DNA of 64,000 nucleotides from Allobosea caraganae (GTDB lineage: Bacteria; Pseudomonadota; Alphaproteobacteria; Rhizobiales; Beijerinckiaceae). Shown here one piece after another: positions 17,526-26,682 of the stretch. The notes beneath the pieces are model-generated. The model was not told where the DNA came from and searched no databases. It saw nothing but the letters and a program-made list of their open reading frames with translations. The stretch's first letter is position 1; the number at the start of each line of letters is the position of its first letter. Made by a program: the position numbers and the translations under genes. The stretch is taken from assembly GCF_003351345.1 (NCBI RefSeq), contig NZ_QQTO01000012.1, positions 186,001-250,000 on the forward strand. The letters are read 5' to 3'.

Positions 17526-18518
17526 CTAACCGCCGGCGCGCTCGACCGCCCGCGCCACGACCTGCGTGACGCCGCTATTCGACAGGAACAGGCTGTGCCG
17601 CAGCACGCTCCAGCCGCGGCCCGAGGTGTCGGCGACGCGGACGCCGAGCGCTTCCAGCCGCGAGCGCTCGGCCGAACCGGCGCGCGCGATGCCGCCGGCG
17701 ATGCGCGAGGAGATCGCCAGCGCCCGGTCGCCGGGATCGACGATCAGGGTCATGCGCTGCGCCAGCGAGCCGAGCTTGGTCACCGTCTGCTCGAAGGCGT
17801 CGATGTCGACATCGGGCGAGGCGAGCACGATGGCGCCGAGATGGGCGGCGACCTCCGGCGTATCCCTGAGCTCCCGCAGCGCCTCCAGCGTCAGGAACGA
17901 GCCCATCGAATGGGCGACGAGGTGGATGCGGCCTACGGTCGGGTTCGCAGCCAGCGCCCGCAGCGTCTGCACGAGGCCATCGCGCGACCAGAGCGCGCTT
18001 TCGCGATCATAGCCGTAGCCCCAGAGGCTGGCGCTCGACGGCCAGGTGAAGAGCGCCGTGCGGCCCTGGAAATGCAGCGCGTGCGAGAGCTGTCCGGCAT
18101 TGGTCGCGGCGGATTCGAAGGTCTCGTTGAAGCCGTGGATGTAGAGCAGCACGTCGCGGCCGGTGACCGCCTCGGCAAAGCGCTGCGCCGGACTGCTCGA
18201 CGTCTCCTTGACCATTCCGAGCACGGCCCAGTCGCCACTCACGGTCGAGGCTACCTGGCCGACGATGCCGCGCCCGGGCGGCGACAGGCGCATCTCGGCG
18301 AAGGTCAGGCCGGAGCCGCGCTCCGAACCGAAGAAGGGGCTGCGGTCGCCGACGGGCTTGCGCGTCGTCGCGACCAGTAGGATCGGCTCCTTGCCGAGCG
18401 CCGAGGCATCGGCCCGGGTCGGTTCCTCGAAGGGCGAGACGGCAGCCTCGGTCTGCGCGCAGGCGGCGAGCGCGAGCGACATCAGCGGGGCGAGCAGGAC
18501 AAAGCGACGGGACGGCAT
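17526..18518 (-). CDS. DUF900 alpha/beta hydrolase lipoprotein
   Basis: The 330-residue protein has a lipoprotein signal with lipobox LAAC near residue 19. The alpha/beta hydrolase core has DVLLYIHGFNETFE as oxyanion region and HSMG as nucleophile elbow (LVAHSMGSFLTLEAL). This is the DUF900 pattern of esterase/lipase-like proteins. It is followed about 140 bp upstream by a second DUF900 lipoprotein of similar plan, so the two look like a tandem duplication. Substrate unknown. Confidence 0.85.
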   Translation of the reverse strand: MPSRRFVLLAPLMSLALAACAQTEAAVSPFEEPTRADASALGKEPILLVATTRKPVGDRSPFFGSERGSGLTFAEMRLSPPGRGIVGQVASTVSGDWAVLGMVKETSSSPAQRFAEAVTGRDVLLYIHGFNETFESAATNAGQLSHALHFQGRTALFTWPSSASLWGYGYDRESALWSRDGLVQTLRALAANPTVGRIHLVAHSMGSFLTLEALRELRDTPEVAAHLGAIVLASPDVDIDAFEQTVTKLGSLAQRMTLIVDPGDRALAISSRIAGGIARAGSAERSRLEALGVRVADTSGRGWSVLRHSLFLSNSGVTQVVARAVERAGG

Positions 18519-18612
18519 TGGGTGCGGGATTCGGATCGGAATGAGGAACTGCCCTTAAGGCGGGCGCAACGCGGCCAGAATGCGGCACCGGCAAAGCAAA
18601 TTTACGAAGCCC

Positions 18613-18642
18613 GGCGAGCGTGTCCTGGCGGCAACGCTCGCC
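18613..18642 (-). terminator. hairpin after DUF900 gene
   Basis: A 9-bp stem GGCGAGCGT / ACGCTCGCC lies 18 bases past the stop of the upstream DUF900 gene. There is no clear T-tract, so it may only be a weak or rho-assisted terminator. Confidence 0.3.
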
Positions 18643-18659
18643 GCTGCCGGCAGAGCGCG

Positions 18660-19826
18660 CTATTTGACGCCGCCGACGATCGCGGCAGGCGCGGTCACGA
18701 CCAGTTCCATCGTGCCGCCGACGGTCCCCATCACGCCGCCGGCGATGTCGCCGAGCCGGTCGCCGAAGCCCGGCCCGCGCGTCGCGATCCCCCTGTCGGC
18801 CTGGAGACGCTTGCCGATCAGCGCGACCACCTTGGGCGAGGCGGCGAACTTGCCGTGGTTGAGCGAATCGCTGGTCGAGACGTCGGACAGGTCGATCAGG
18901 TCGACGCCGAGCTTCTCGAGGTCGGCGATGTCCTGCTTGTCGTTGGCGGAGAGCGCGCCGAGGCGGATCTTGCCGCCGGCGAAGCGGCGCGAGAAGTCGA
19001 GCGCGCGGTCATCGGCCGAGACGAAGACCGTGACCGGGCGCTTGATCGTGCGCATCTGCATCTTGAACACGTCGAGATCGACGTCGGGCGCCGCCAGCAT
19101 GACGTTGCGCAGCTTGCCGCCGAAGCTGCCATCGCCGCGGATCGCCGCCTGGCGCAAGGTCTCCAGCGTCAGCAGCGTCCCCATCGAATGCGCCAGGATG
19201 TCCATCCTGCCGGCGCCGATATCCTTCGAGATCGCCCTGAGGTTCATCTCGAGGAAGTCGCGCGAGTAGAAGGTGCTCTCGCGGTCATAGGGATAGGCGA
19301 GCAGTTCGGCGCGCGACGGCCAGGTGAACAGCACCGGCACGCCCTTGAAGCCGGAATCGTAGACGATCTGGGCGAAGCGATAGGCGGCGTCGGCGAAATT
19401 GGTGTTGTAGCCGTGGACGAAGACGAGCACGTCGCGCTCATTCGCCGGGCGCCGCGCCACGTCCCTGCGGACATCGGCCAGGATGACCGGGGGCTCCATG
19501 CGCTGAACCGAGCTCACGGCGAAATGCTTGGCCGGGTTGGCGCTGCTATAGCTGTCCGGCAGCTCGAGCTCGCCGGATTTGTGGCCGCGCGGGACGGTGA
19601 TGTCGACCTTGGCGAAGGACAGCTTGAGCCCGCGCTCGCCGGTGAAATATTGCGGCTCATCGGCCGGGTCGCGCGTGGTCGCGACGTAGATGGTGACCTT
19701 GCCCTCGACCTCGTCGGAGGTGATCGTGCTGAGCGCCAAGGTTCGCGGCGGCCCACCGCAAGCGCCAAGCGCGAGCGGGGCCAGCAACGCCATCACCAAA
19801 CGAAACTGAAACGCCGTGCGCCACAT
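18660..19826 (-). CDS. DUF900 alpha/beta hydrolase lipoprotein (paralogue)
   Basis: About 388 residues. The signal peptide FQFRLVMALLAPLALGACGG ends in lipobox LGAC. The DUF900 core has DVLVFVHGYNTNFA and the nucleophile elbow AHSMG (ILAHSMGTLLTLETL), followed by APDVDLDVF as the acid strand. The TTG at 19862 would put eleven residues before the signal, so the ATG at 19826 is preferred. Paralogue of the gene at 17526; order and direction suggest tandem duplication and divergence. Confidence 0.85.
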   Translation of the reverse strand: MWRTAFQFRLVMALLAPLALGACGGPPRTLALSTITSDEVEGKVTIYVATTRDPADEPQYFTGERGLKLSFAKVDITVPRGHKSGELELPDSYSSANPAKHFAVSSVQRMEPPVILADVRRDVARRPANERDVLVFVHGYNTNFADAAYRFAQIVYDSGFKGVPVLFTWPSRAELLAYPYDRESTFYSRDFLEMNLRAISKDIGAGRMDILAHSMGTLLTLETLRQAAIRGDGSFGGKLRNVMLAAPDVDLDVFKMQMRTIKRPVTVFVSADDRALDFSRRFAGGKIRLGALSANDKQDIADLEKLGVDLIDLSDVSTSDSLNHGKFAASPKVVALIGKRLQADRGIATRGPGFGDRLGDIAGGVMGTVGGTMELVVTAPAAIVGGVK

Positions 19827-19960
19827 GGAGTATCTCGTCTCACCTAAGAAGACGATGTTCAAGAGGCTGGCGTGACACAGTCATGACGCAATCGCCCTCC
19901 CTGCGCCTTCCGCACAGGCGCAAGGCTTGCTAGATCACGTCGTGATCGTCGCCAAAAAGT

Positions 19961-20013
19961 TAGAGCATGGCTTACGCGAAAAACCGGTTCCCACTTTTTC
20001 GCACCATGCTCTA
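19961..20013. repeat. palindromic repeat family A, copy 2
   Basis: Perfect 10-bp arms TAGAGCATGG / CCATGCTCTA flank ACGCGAAAAACCGGTTCCCAC. The element ends one base before the possible GTG start of meaB at 20015. Confidence 0.85.
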
Positions 20014-20023
20014 GGTGCCGGGG

Positions 20024-20998
20024 ATGGTCGATGTCAGCGCCCTTGGCGATGCGATTCTCAACGGGGACCGGGCCGCGCTGGCCCGCGCCATCACGCTGGC
20101 CGAGTCGCGCCGGGCCGACCACCGCGAGCAGGCGCGGGCGCTGATCCAGAGGTTGCTGCCGAAGACCGGCGGCGCGATCCGCGTCGGCATCACCGGCGTC
20201 CCCGGCGTCGGCAAATCGACCACGATCGACGCGCTCGGCACCTATCTCACCAGCCTCGGCCACAAGGTCGCGGTGCTGGCGGTCGATCCCTCCTCCAGCC
20301 GCAGCGGCGGCTCGATCCTCGGCGACAAGACCCGGATGGCGCGGCTCGCGGTCGATCCGAACGCCTATATCCGGCCCTCGCCCTCCTCCGGCACGTTAGG
20401 GGGCGTCGCAGCCAAGACGCGCGAGACCATGCTGCTGTGCGAGGCCGCGGGGTTCGACGTCATCCTGGTCGAGACCGTCGGCGTCGGCCAGTCCGAGACG
20501 GCAGTGGCCGACCTCACCGACTTCTTCCTGGTGCTGATGCTGCCCAATGCCGGCGACGAGCTGCAGGGCATCAAGAAGGGCATCATCGAGCTCGCCGACA
20601 TGATCGCGGTCAACAAGGCCGATGGGGACGGCGCGATCGCGGCGCGGGCGGCAGCGGCGCAGTATCAGGCGGCGCTGCACATCCTCGCGCCGGCCTCCAT
20701 GGTGTGGTCGGTGCCGGTCGTGACCATCTCGGGCCTGACCGGGGATGGGCTCGACGGGCTCTGGGCCAAGATCAGGGATCATCGCACCCGACACGAGACC
20801 AACGGGCTGATCACCAAGAAGCGCCGCAGGCAGGATGTCAAATGGATGTGGGCGATGGTCGAGGACAGGCTGCAGGCCCGCTTGCGGCACGATCCGGCGC
20901 TGAAGGCGCGGATACCGGCGCTGGAGGCGGCTGTCGGAGCCGGCGAGATGGCGCCGACAGCCGCAGCCGACGAGATCGCTGGGGCGCTCGGGCTTTGA
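20024..20998 (+). CDS. meaB: methylmalonyl-CoA mutase-associated GTPase
   Basis: A G3E-type GTPase of the MeaB/ArgK family with Walker [10 protein letters not shown] (about residues 58-66 from the ATG), switch region [18 protein letters not shown] and the base-recognition motif NKAD. It gates cofactor loading and protects the adenosylcobalamin mutase from inactivation. Starts are GTG 20015 or ATG 20024; the GTG is immediately after a repeat element and the ATG is slightly favoured. It lies 11 kb from mutB, outside the mutase operon. Confidence 0.93.
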   Translation: MVDVSALGDAILNGDRAALARAITLAESRRADHREQARALIQRLLPKTGGAIRVGITGVPGVGKSTTIDALGTYLTSLGHKVAVLAVDPSSSRSGGSILGDKTRMARLAVDPNAYIRPSPSSGTLGGVAAKTRETMLLCEAAGFDVILVETVGVGQSETAVADLTDFFLVLMLPNAGDELQGIKKGIIELADMIAVNKADGDGAIAARAAAAQYQAALHILAPASMVWSVPVVTISGLTGDGLDGLWAKIRDHRTRHETNGLITKKRRRQDVKWMWAMVEDRLQARLRHDPALKARIPALEAAVGAGEMAPTAAADEIAGALGL

Positions 20999-21022
20999 GC
21001 GGCGGGCTATGAGGAGGATGCG

Positions 21023-21640
21023 TTGAGCGTGGATATCCTGGTCACCGGCTTCGGCCCCTTCCCGCATGTCCGGATCAATCCGACGACCGCGCTCGCCCGG
21101 CAGGTGGCGCGGCGGCTGAACGCCTCGTTCAGGGCCGAGGCGCTGGTGCTGGAGACCAGCTATGCGGGCGGGCTGCCGACCCTGCGCAAGCACCTCACGG
21201 AGACCCGTCCGAAGGCCGTGCTGATGCTCGGGCTGGCGGCGCGGGCGCGCTTCATCCGGGTCGAGTTGTTCGCACGCGGACGTTCGAGCCGGCTGCATGT
21301 CGATGCAACGGGCAAGATTCCGGCCGGCAGCGGCGCCGGCGCCCTGCCCGCCCGCACCACCGCCAACCCGGAAGGCGCGCTCGCATCCCTGCGGCGGCAG
21401 GGTCTGCACGTGCGGCTCTCGCCGAGCGCCGGCCGCTATCTCTGCGATGCCAGCTACGCAGTGAGCCTGGCCACGGCCGGGCGCGAGGGCGTGCCGGTGC
21501 TGTTCGTCCACGTGCCATGGCTGCGGCCAGGGCCAGGGCGCAAGCCGAAGGGCAAGGTCGCGGCGTTCCGGCCTGCTACGCCGGCGCTTGTGGCTGCACT
21601 GGCAGAGATCGGCGCCGCCATGGCCCGCGCCGGCCGTTAG
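21023..21640 (+). CDS. pcp: pyrrolidone-carboxylate peptidase (pyroglutamyl peptidase I)
   Basis: A 205-residue cytoplasmic cysteine peptidase of family C15 that removes N-terminal pyroglutamate. The catalytic triad is visible as E81 (RVELFARG), C141 (GRYLCDASYAVS) and H163 (VLFVHVPWL), in the usual spacing. The start is TTG at 21023 behind a strong GAGGAGG. It follows meaB by 24 bases and may share its transcript. Confidence 0.88.
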   Translation: MSVDILVTGFGPFPHVRINPTTALARQVARRLNASFRAEALVLETSYAGGLPTLRKHLTETRPKAVLMLGLAARARFIRVELFARGRSSRLHVDATGKIPAGSGAGALPARTTANPEGALASLRRQGLHVRLSPSAGRYLCDASYAVSLATAGREGVPVLFVHVPWLRPGPGRKPKGKVAAFRPATPALVAALAEIGAAMARAGR

Positions 21641-21707
21641 CCGTCTCGCAACGGCACAGGCCGGCCCGGCACGCCATTTGAAGCGTCGCGACCTCACGGA
21701 GGTCACC

Positions 21708-23084
21708 ATGGATGTTTCGCGGCGCTCGCTGCTGGCGACGGCTCTTTTTGGCACAGGCGCGCTGATCGGCGGCCCGGCCTGGGCGCAGGCAGCGAAGACC
21801 GCGGCCGCGCTGCCGCTCGGCTCGTTCGGACTGGAGGCCAGCCATTTCGGCCTGCGCCCCGGCGCAACCGACGACCAGTCGAAGCTGTTGCAGAACGCCC
21901 TGCTCGAAGCGGCCAAGCGCAGCGCGCCGCTGATCGTGGCGCCCGGCCGCTATCGCATCGCCAATGTCGTCCTGCCCGAAGGCGCACGGCTGATCGGCGT
22001 GCCCGGCGCGACGCAGTTCGTCGCGGCGCAGGCCGGGCCGCTGCTGGTCGGCCGCCGGATCAAACGCGCGGCGGTGAGCGGGATCGGGCTCGACGGGCTC
22101 GACATCCGCACCAGCCAGCGCGACGGGCTGCTCTCCGCGGACGAGGTTTTGGACTTCGCTCTGAGCGAATGCGACTTCGCCAATGCCGGCTCGGTCGGCC
22201 TGATCCTGAATCGCACGGCCGGCCGCATCGAGACCAACCATTTCCGCTCGATGCGCGAATCCGCCCTGTTCTCGCTCGACTCGCGCGGGCTTTCGATCGA
22301 GGGCAACCAGGTCGAGGATTGCGGCAATAACGGCATCCAGCTCTGGCGCAGCCAGGCCGGCGACGAGCAGTCGCTGATCCGCGGCAACCGGCTCAACCGC
22401 ATCCGCTCCGATGCCGGCGGCGACGGGCCAAACGGCAACGGCATCAGCCTGTTCAAGGCCGGCGGCGTGATCATCGAGGGCAACACGCTGCGCGACTGCG
22501 CGCTCACCTTCATCCGCAACAATTCCGGCTCGGGCGTGCAGATCATCGGCAACCAGGGCCGGCGCTGCGGCGAGACGGCGCTCTATTCGGAGTTCGCCTT
22601 CGAGGGCGCGATCATCAGCAACAACCTGGTCGAGGACTGCGCTCAGGGCGCCAACATCACCAATCTCGACCATGGCGGGCGGCTCTCGGTCTTCGCCAAC
22701 AACATCATCCGCAACGCCCAGAAGGGCTTTGCGCCGAAGGGCAAGGAGCTGGTCGGCGGCATGGGCGTTCATGTCGAGGCCGAGGCTGCGATCACCGGCA
22801 ACGTCATCGAGGGCGCCAGCGATATCGGCATCTCGCTCGGCTGGTCCTGGGGCATGCGCAACCTTGTCTGCACCGGCAACATGGTGCGCAAGACCGGGAT
22901 CGGCATTTCGGTCTCGGTGGTGCCGAAGGAGCGCAACGCGCTGATCGCCAACAACATCATCGCCGACGCCAAGCTCGGCGCCGTGCTCGGCACCGAATAC
23001 GGCAAGATCGTCACCGGTGACCTGACCCAGGGCCCCGACAAGCGCGCGGCCGGAATCAGGGTCGAGAACAACGCGGTGGGTTAG
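21708..23084 (+). CDS. Tat-exported repetitive protein, TIGR03808 family
   Basis: A 458-residue protein. Its twin-arginine signal (MDVSRRSLLATALFG ... AWAQA) is followed by many GN/NN-rich short repeats such as IEGNQVEDCGNNGIQLW and ITGNVIEGASDIGISLG. These predict a right-handed parallel beta-helix like pectin-lyase folds. The length and signal fit TIGR03808. The ATG at 21708 has ACGGAGGTC upstream. Exact role unknown; a carbohydrate-active or cell-surface role is inference. Confidence 0.88.
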   Translation: MDVSRRSLLATALFGTGALIGGPAWAQAAKTAAALPLGSFGLEASHFGLRPGATDDQSKLLQNALLEAAKRSAPLIVAPGRYRIANVVLPEGARLIGVPGATQFVAAQAGPLLVGRRIKRAAVSGIGLDGLDIRTSQRDGLLSADEVLDFALSECDFANAGSVGLILNRTAGRIETNHFRSMRESALFSLDSRGLSIEGNQVEDCGNNGIQLWRSQAGDEQSLIRGNRLNRIRSDAGGDGPNGNGISLFKAGGVIIEGNTLRDCALTFIRNNSGSGVQIIGNQGRRCGETALYSEFAFEGAIISNNLVEDCAQGANITNLDHGGRLSVFANNIIRNAQKGFAPKGKELVGGMGVHVEAEAAITGNVIEGASDIGISLGWSWGMRNLVCTGNMVRKTGIGISVSVVPKERNALIANNIIADAKLGAVLGTEYGKIVTGDLTQGPDKRAAGIRVENNAVG

Positions 23085-23085
23085 T

Positions 23086-23700
23086 TCAATCGTCGCTCGG
23101 GCCGCTCCAGCCGGGCAGGTAATCGGCGGCTTGAGTCTTGGCCTCGGCGATGGCGCGGTCGAGCGCCTTGTCGAAATCGCGCTTGATCGCGGCGGGCTTG
23201 ATCCGCCGGCGCAGGAAATCGGCCCAGAGGAACTCGCTGAACGGTGTCGTGTCCTTGGCGAAGCCGCCGGCCCGCCTCAAGGCGCCGGCGAGCGAGCGGT
23301 AGGGATCGTCGACCATGTCGCTGATCGAGTTCGGCAGGTCCTCGTAGCTGCGCCGCCGGCCCTTCGCGTCGAACGGGTGCATCCAGCCGCGGCTGTCGAG
23401 GTAGATCCAGAAGGCCTCCCTGTCGAGGCGGCTGAGATCGCTGACGACCGTGGTCAGCACATGCTTCTCGCCTTCGAGATGCAGCGCCAAAGCGAGATGG
23501 TGGTGGTCGATCAGGTAGGGCCGCCCCTTCGGCCCGAGCACGACCGGGATCATGTGGCGGCCGAGATATTCCGATTCCTTCTGGGCGCTCTCGTCGCGCC
23601 AATGGGCGCGCTTGTCAGCGACTTCGCGCATGCCGACGGAGATCTGCGTCGGGCGCAATTCGGTGATGGCGGTGGGCTTGAGGAGAGGCTCGCGGGACAT
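23086..23700 (-). CDS. ParB-like protein (ParBc_2)
   Basis: A 204-residue protein with the ParBc_2-type nuclease-like core: TEL(R/H)PTQISVGMREV, then PVVLGPKGRPYLIDHHHLALAL. The HHH triad is typical. It is not a chromosomal ParB (no HTH, no parA partner, no parS). Convergent with the TIGR03808 gene and overlapping its end by no bases; about 40 bp from the SulP gene in the same direction. The function of this family is not established. Confidence 0.8.
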   Translation of the reverse strand: MSREPLLKPTAITELRPTQISVGMREVADKRAHWRDESAQKESEYLGRHMIPVVLGPKGRPYLIDHHHLALALHLEGEKHVLTTVVSDLSRLDREAFWIYLDSRGWMHPFDAKGRRRSYEDLPNSISDMVDDPYRSLAGALRRAGGFAKDTTPFSEFLWADFLRRRIKPAAIKRDFDKALDRAIAEAKTQAADYLPGWSGPSDD

Positions 23701-23738
23701 CGGCGCAGCGACCTTTCAGGCGCAGTCGGGAGCGGGTT

Positions 23739-25442
23739 TCATGGCTTGCCCGCCTCGGTTGGCAGCGTCGCACGCAAGGCGATGACCGCCTCCTCGACGC
23801 TGTGGAAGAGATGGTCGGGGCCGATCTCGGCCATGATGCCGAGCCGCTGCAGCGCCGCGCGGGCGCGCACCGATTCCAGCCGGGCGACGGCGAAGGCGAC
23901 GCCCTGCGCCCGGCAGCCGCGGACGACGTCGCCCAGCGCCTGGGCGGCGGTGTAGTCGATCGCGGCGACGCCGCTGGCCTCGAGCACGAGGATGGCGGGG
24001 CGCCGGCTTTCGAGCAGCGCCAGCATGGCCTGCCGGAAGCTGTTGGCGTTGGCGAAGAGCAGCGGCGCCTGGAAGCCGACGACGAGCACGTCCGGCACCG
24101 GCTCCAGCGGCCTGCCCTGCTCCGGCGGCCACCAGATCGTCGTGCCGGCGATCTTGCCGAACTCGATCGGCCGGCTGCGCGTCGTCATCCAGACGCCGTG
24201 CAGCAGCGAGATGCCGATGCCGATGGCGACGCCGGCCTCGATCGGCAGCAGGACGATGCCGAGCGCGGTCAGCACGATCAGCGCGAATTCGGCCGGGGCC
24301 TGGCGGGCGATGGCGAGGATCGTCCCGAGTCGGAAGATGCGCTGGGCGACGAAGAGCAGCACGCCCGCCAGCGCCGCCTGCGGCACCTTGGCCAGCAGCG
24401 AGCCGCCGGCGAGCGCGAGCGCCAGGATGATCGCCGCGGCGAGCAGCGCGCCGCGCTGCGTGCTGCCGCCGGTCTCGGAGACCACAGCCGTGCGCGGCGG
24501 GCTGGCATTGACCGGGAAGGCGCCGGCGAGCCCCGCGAAGAGGTTGGCCGCGCCGAGGCCGAGGAAGTCGCGGTCGACGTTGGCATCGCCGCCATCGGGA
24601 TCGCGGAAGGAGCGGCTGACGGCAGCGCCCTGCATCATCACGATCAGGCAGAGCACCAGCGCCAGCGGCAGCAATTGGCGGATCACGCCCCAGTCGAGCG
24701 CGAAGCCGGGAAGCCGCGGCACCGCTGCCGGCAACGCGCCGAGCACGGCGACGCCGCGCGCCTCCAGATTGAAGAGCGGGACCGCGACCGTCGCCAACGC
24801 GAGCGCGATCAGCGCGCCGGGCAGGCGCGCCGAAATGCGCTCGCAGACCAGCATGATCACGAGGACGCCGAGGCCGATTGCGGTCGAGATGGGGTTGATC
24901 GCACCGGCATGGGCGTAAATCGCCTGCAACTGCCCGACGACCTCGTGCCCGCCGCCGGGAACGCCGAACAGGCCGGGCAATTGCGACACGAGGATGTGAA
25001 GGGAGATGCCGGCCAGAAAGCCGGTGACGACCGGCGTCGAGAGCAAGTCGGCAACCCAGCCGAGCCGCAGCAGGCCGCCGATCACCAGCAACGCGCCGAC
25101 GAACAGAGCCAGCAGCGGCGCGGTCGTTCCTAGGTTCACGCCGCTCGCGGCAAGCGTCGCCAGCGCCCCGGCGAAGATCGGCGTGATCGTCGAATCCGCG
25201 CCCGCCGTCAGCAGGCGGCTGGCGCCGAACAGGGCGAAGCCGATGGTGGCGGCGACGAAGGCGAGGAAGCCGAGCTGCGGCTCAAAGCCGCCGAGCCGCG
25301 CCGTCGCCATCTGCTCGGGAATGGTGATCGCCGCCAGGGTCAGCCCGGCGACGATGTCGCGGCTAAGTCCGTCTCTGCGCAGCATCCCGCCTAGGGCGGG
25401 TTTCATGGTCGCGCGGGCGGGCGGCTCCATCGGCATGTCCAT
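23739..25442 (-). CDS. SulP-family anion transporter with STAS domain
   Basis: A 567-residue inner-membrane protein with about 12-14 hydrophobic segments and the SulP core (AAITIPEQMATARLGG near the start, SRSFRDPDGGDANVDRDFLGLGAANL in the middle). A cytoplasmic STAS domain begins around residue 430 (PDVLVVGFQAPLLFANANSF ... LEASGVAAIDYTAAQ). Substrate may be sulfate, bicarbonate or a dicarboxylate. The ATG at 25442 follows a plausible GGGA site. It is downstream of, and in the same direction as, the asparaginase gene. Confidence 0.88.
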   Translation of the reverse strand: MDMPMEPPARATMKPALGGMLRRDGLSRDIVAGLTLAAITIPEQMATARLGGFEPQLGFLAFVAATIGFALFGASRLLTAGADSTITPIFAGALATLAASGVNLGTTAPLLALFVGALLVIGGLLRLGWVADLLSTPVVTGFLAGISLHILVSQLPGLFGVPGGGHEVVGQLQAIYAHAGAINPISTAIGLGVLVIMLVCERISARLPGALIALALATVAVPLFNLEARGVAVLGALPAAVPRLPGFALDWGVIRQLLPLALVLCLIVMMQGAAVSRSFRDPDGGDANVDRDFLGLGAANLFAGLAGAFPVNASPPRTAVVSETGGSTQRGALLAAAIILALALAGGSLLAKVPQAALAGVLLFVAQRIFRLGTILAIARQAPAEFALIVLTALGIVLLPIEAGVAIGIGISLLHGVWMTTRSRPIEFGKIAGTTIWWPPEQGRPLEPVPDVLVVGFQAPLLFANANSFRQAMLALLESRRPAILVLEASGVAAIDYTAAQALGDVVRGCRAQGVAFAVARLESVRARAALQRLGIMAEIGPDHLFHSVEEAVIALRATLPTEAGKP

Positions 25443-25537
25443 CGTCCCGAGGCAAACCGATAGCCGGCTCAAGCCTCAGCGCCATGAGGGACGCCAATTC
25501 ATGACCGATTCAAGGCCGGAGTCACCCCGTGAGGGGC

Positions 25538-26536
25538 TCAGAACTGAGCCGCGCGCACCCGGCCCACCTCGATGCCGTTCCAGTTCTTCAGCAGGCTCTC
25601 GCGCATCGGCGTGAATTCGGCCGCCTCCATCCCGCTCATCGGCAGAAGGCGCGCGATCAGTTCGGCCATCGCGACCTCGGCGGCACGGCCGGCGCCGTCA
25701 TCGCATTTCAGCGCGATGCCAAGCCCGAGTTCGGGGATCGCGCCGCAATAGACGCCTTCCGCCCCGGTCTTGATGAAGATGCGCTCGCCGAACAGGCCCA
25801 TCACGCGGGTGTCGAAGCGGCCGGTGCCGGCGACCATGAAGGGATGCGCCGCGACGGCCTTGCGGATGCGGGCCGCAGCCTCCGCCCGCTTCGGGCCAAG
25901 GCCCTGCCCCGTGCCCAGACGAGCGAAGCCGCGCGCCAGCGCGGTCAATGGCACGGCATAGCTCGGGATCGAGCAGCCATCGGTGCCCATGTGGTCGGAC
26001 GAGTGCCTGGCGCCGGTCACCTCCTCCAGCGCGGCGCGCACGGCCTGCTGCACGGCATGGCCGGGTTTCACGTAGCCGGTGGGGTCCTCGTCAAGCCCGC
26101 AGGCGAGACAGACGAAGCCGGCATGCTTGCCCGAGCAGTTGTTGTTGAGCGCGCTCGGCTCCTGTCCGTCCCGAGCCATGGCGCGGGCGGCGGCCTCGTT
26201 CATCGGCCAATGCGCGCCGCATTCGAGGCAGCCGGCGTCGCGGCCGGCCTTCCGGAGCATGCCGAGCGAGGTTTCGGCATGGAGCGGCTCGCCGGAATGC
26301 GAGGAGACGGCGAGCGCGATCTCGGGCTCGGTCAAGCCATAATGGTCGGCCGCGCCGCTCTCCAGCAGCGGCAGGCCCTGGATCGCCTTCACCGCCGAGC
26401 GCGGGAAGACGGGCCGCTCGACATCGCCAAGCGAGAGCACCACGCCGCCATCGGCATCGAGCACGATCACGGAACCGCGATGGCGCGATTCGACCGTGTT
26501 TCCGCGGGTCACCTCGGCGAGTACGGGATTGTCCAT
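25538..26536 (-). CDS. asparaginase, Rhizobium-type (AnsA II family)
   Basis: A 332-residue protein of the PF06089 family, unrelated to the E. coli enzymes. Residues matching the Rhizobium etli ReAV active and metal site are present: S47 and K50 in PRSAVK, S79 in SSHSGE, and C134, K137 and C188 (NCSGKHAG, DGCSIP), consistently one residue earlier than in ReAV. It would hydrolyse asparagine to aspartate and ammonia. Divergent from the hydrolase at 26683. Confidence 0.9.
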   Translation of the reverse strand: MDNPVLAEVTRGNTVESRHRGSVIVLDADGGVVLSLGDVERPVFPRSAVKAIQGLPLLESGAADHYGLTEPEIALAVSSHSGEPLHAETSLGMLRKAGRDAGCLECGAHWPMNEAAARAMARDGQEPSALNNNCSGKHAGFVCLACGLDEDPTGYVKPGHAVQQAVRAALEEVTGARHSSDHMGTDGCSIPSYAVPLTALARGFARLGTGQGLGPKRAEAAARIRKAVAAHPFMVAGTGRFDTRVMGLFGERIFIKTGAEGVYCGAIPELGLGIALKCDDGAGRAAEVAMAELIARLLPMSGMEAAEFTPMRESLLKNWNGIEVGRVRAAQF

Positions 26537-26682
26537 GATGGTCTCCGGGATTGGCCAGTGCCTGCCATGAGCGTGCGGCGCGCGGCCTTGTGGCGTTTGC
26601 GGCTCGACCTGTCAAAAGCCGTGGCGCAAACTGGCGGCGCCTGTCATCAACGACGCCGATCAATAGCGCAGACCGAGCCCGC

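Noticed and set aside
23086-23700. Chromosome-partition ParB and origin region
   Set aside because: The protein is of the ParBc_2 type, has no parA partner and no parS-like sites.
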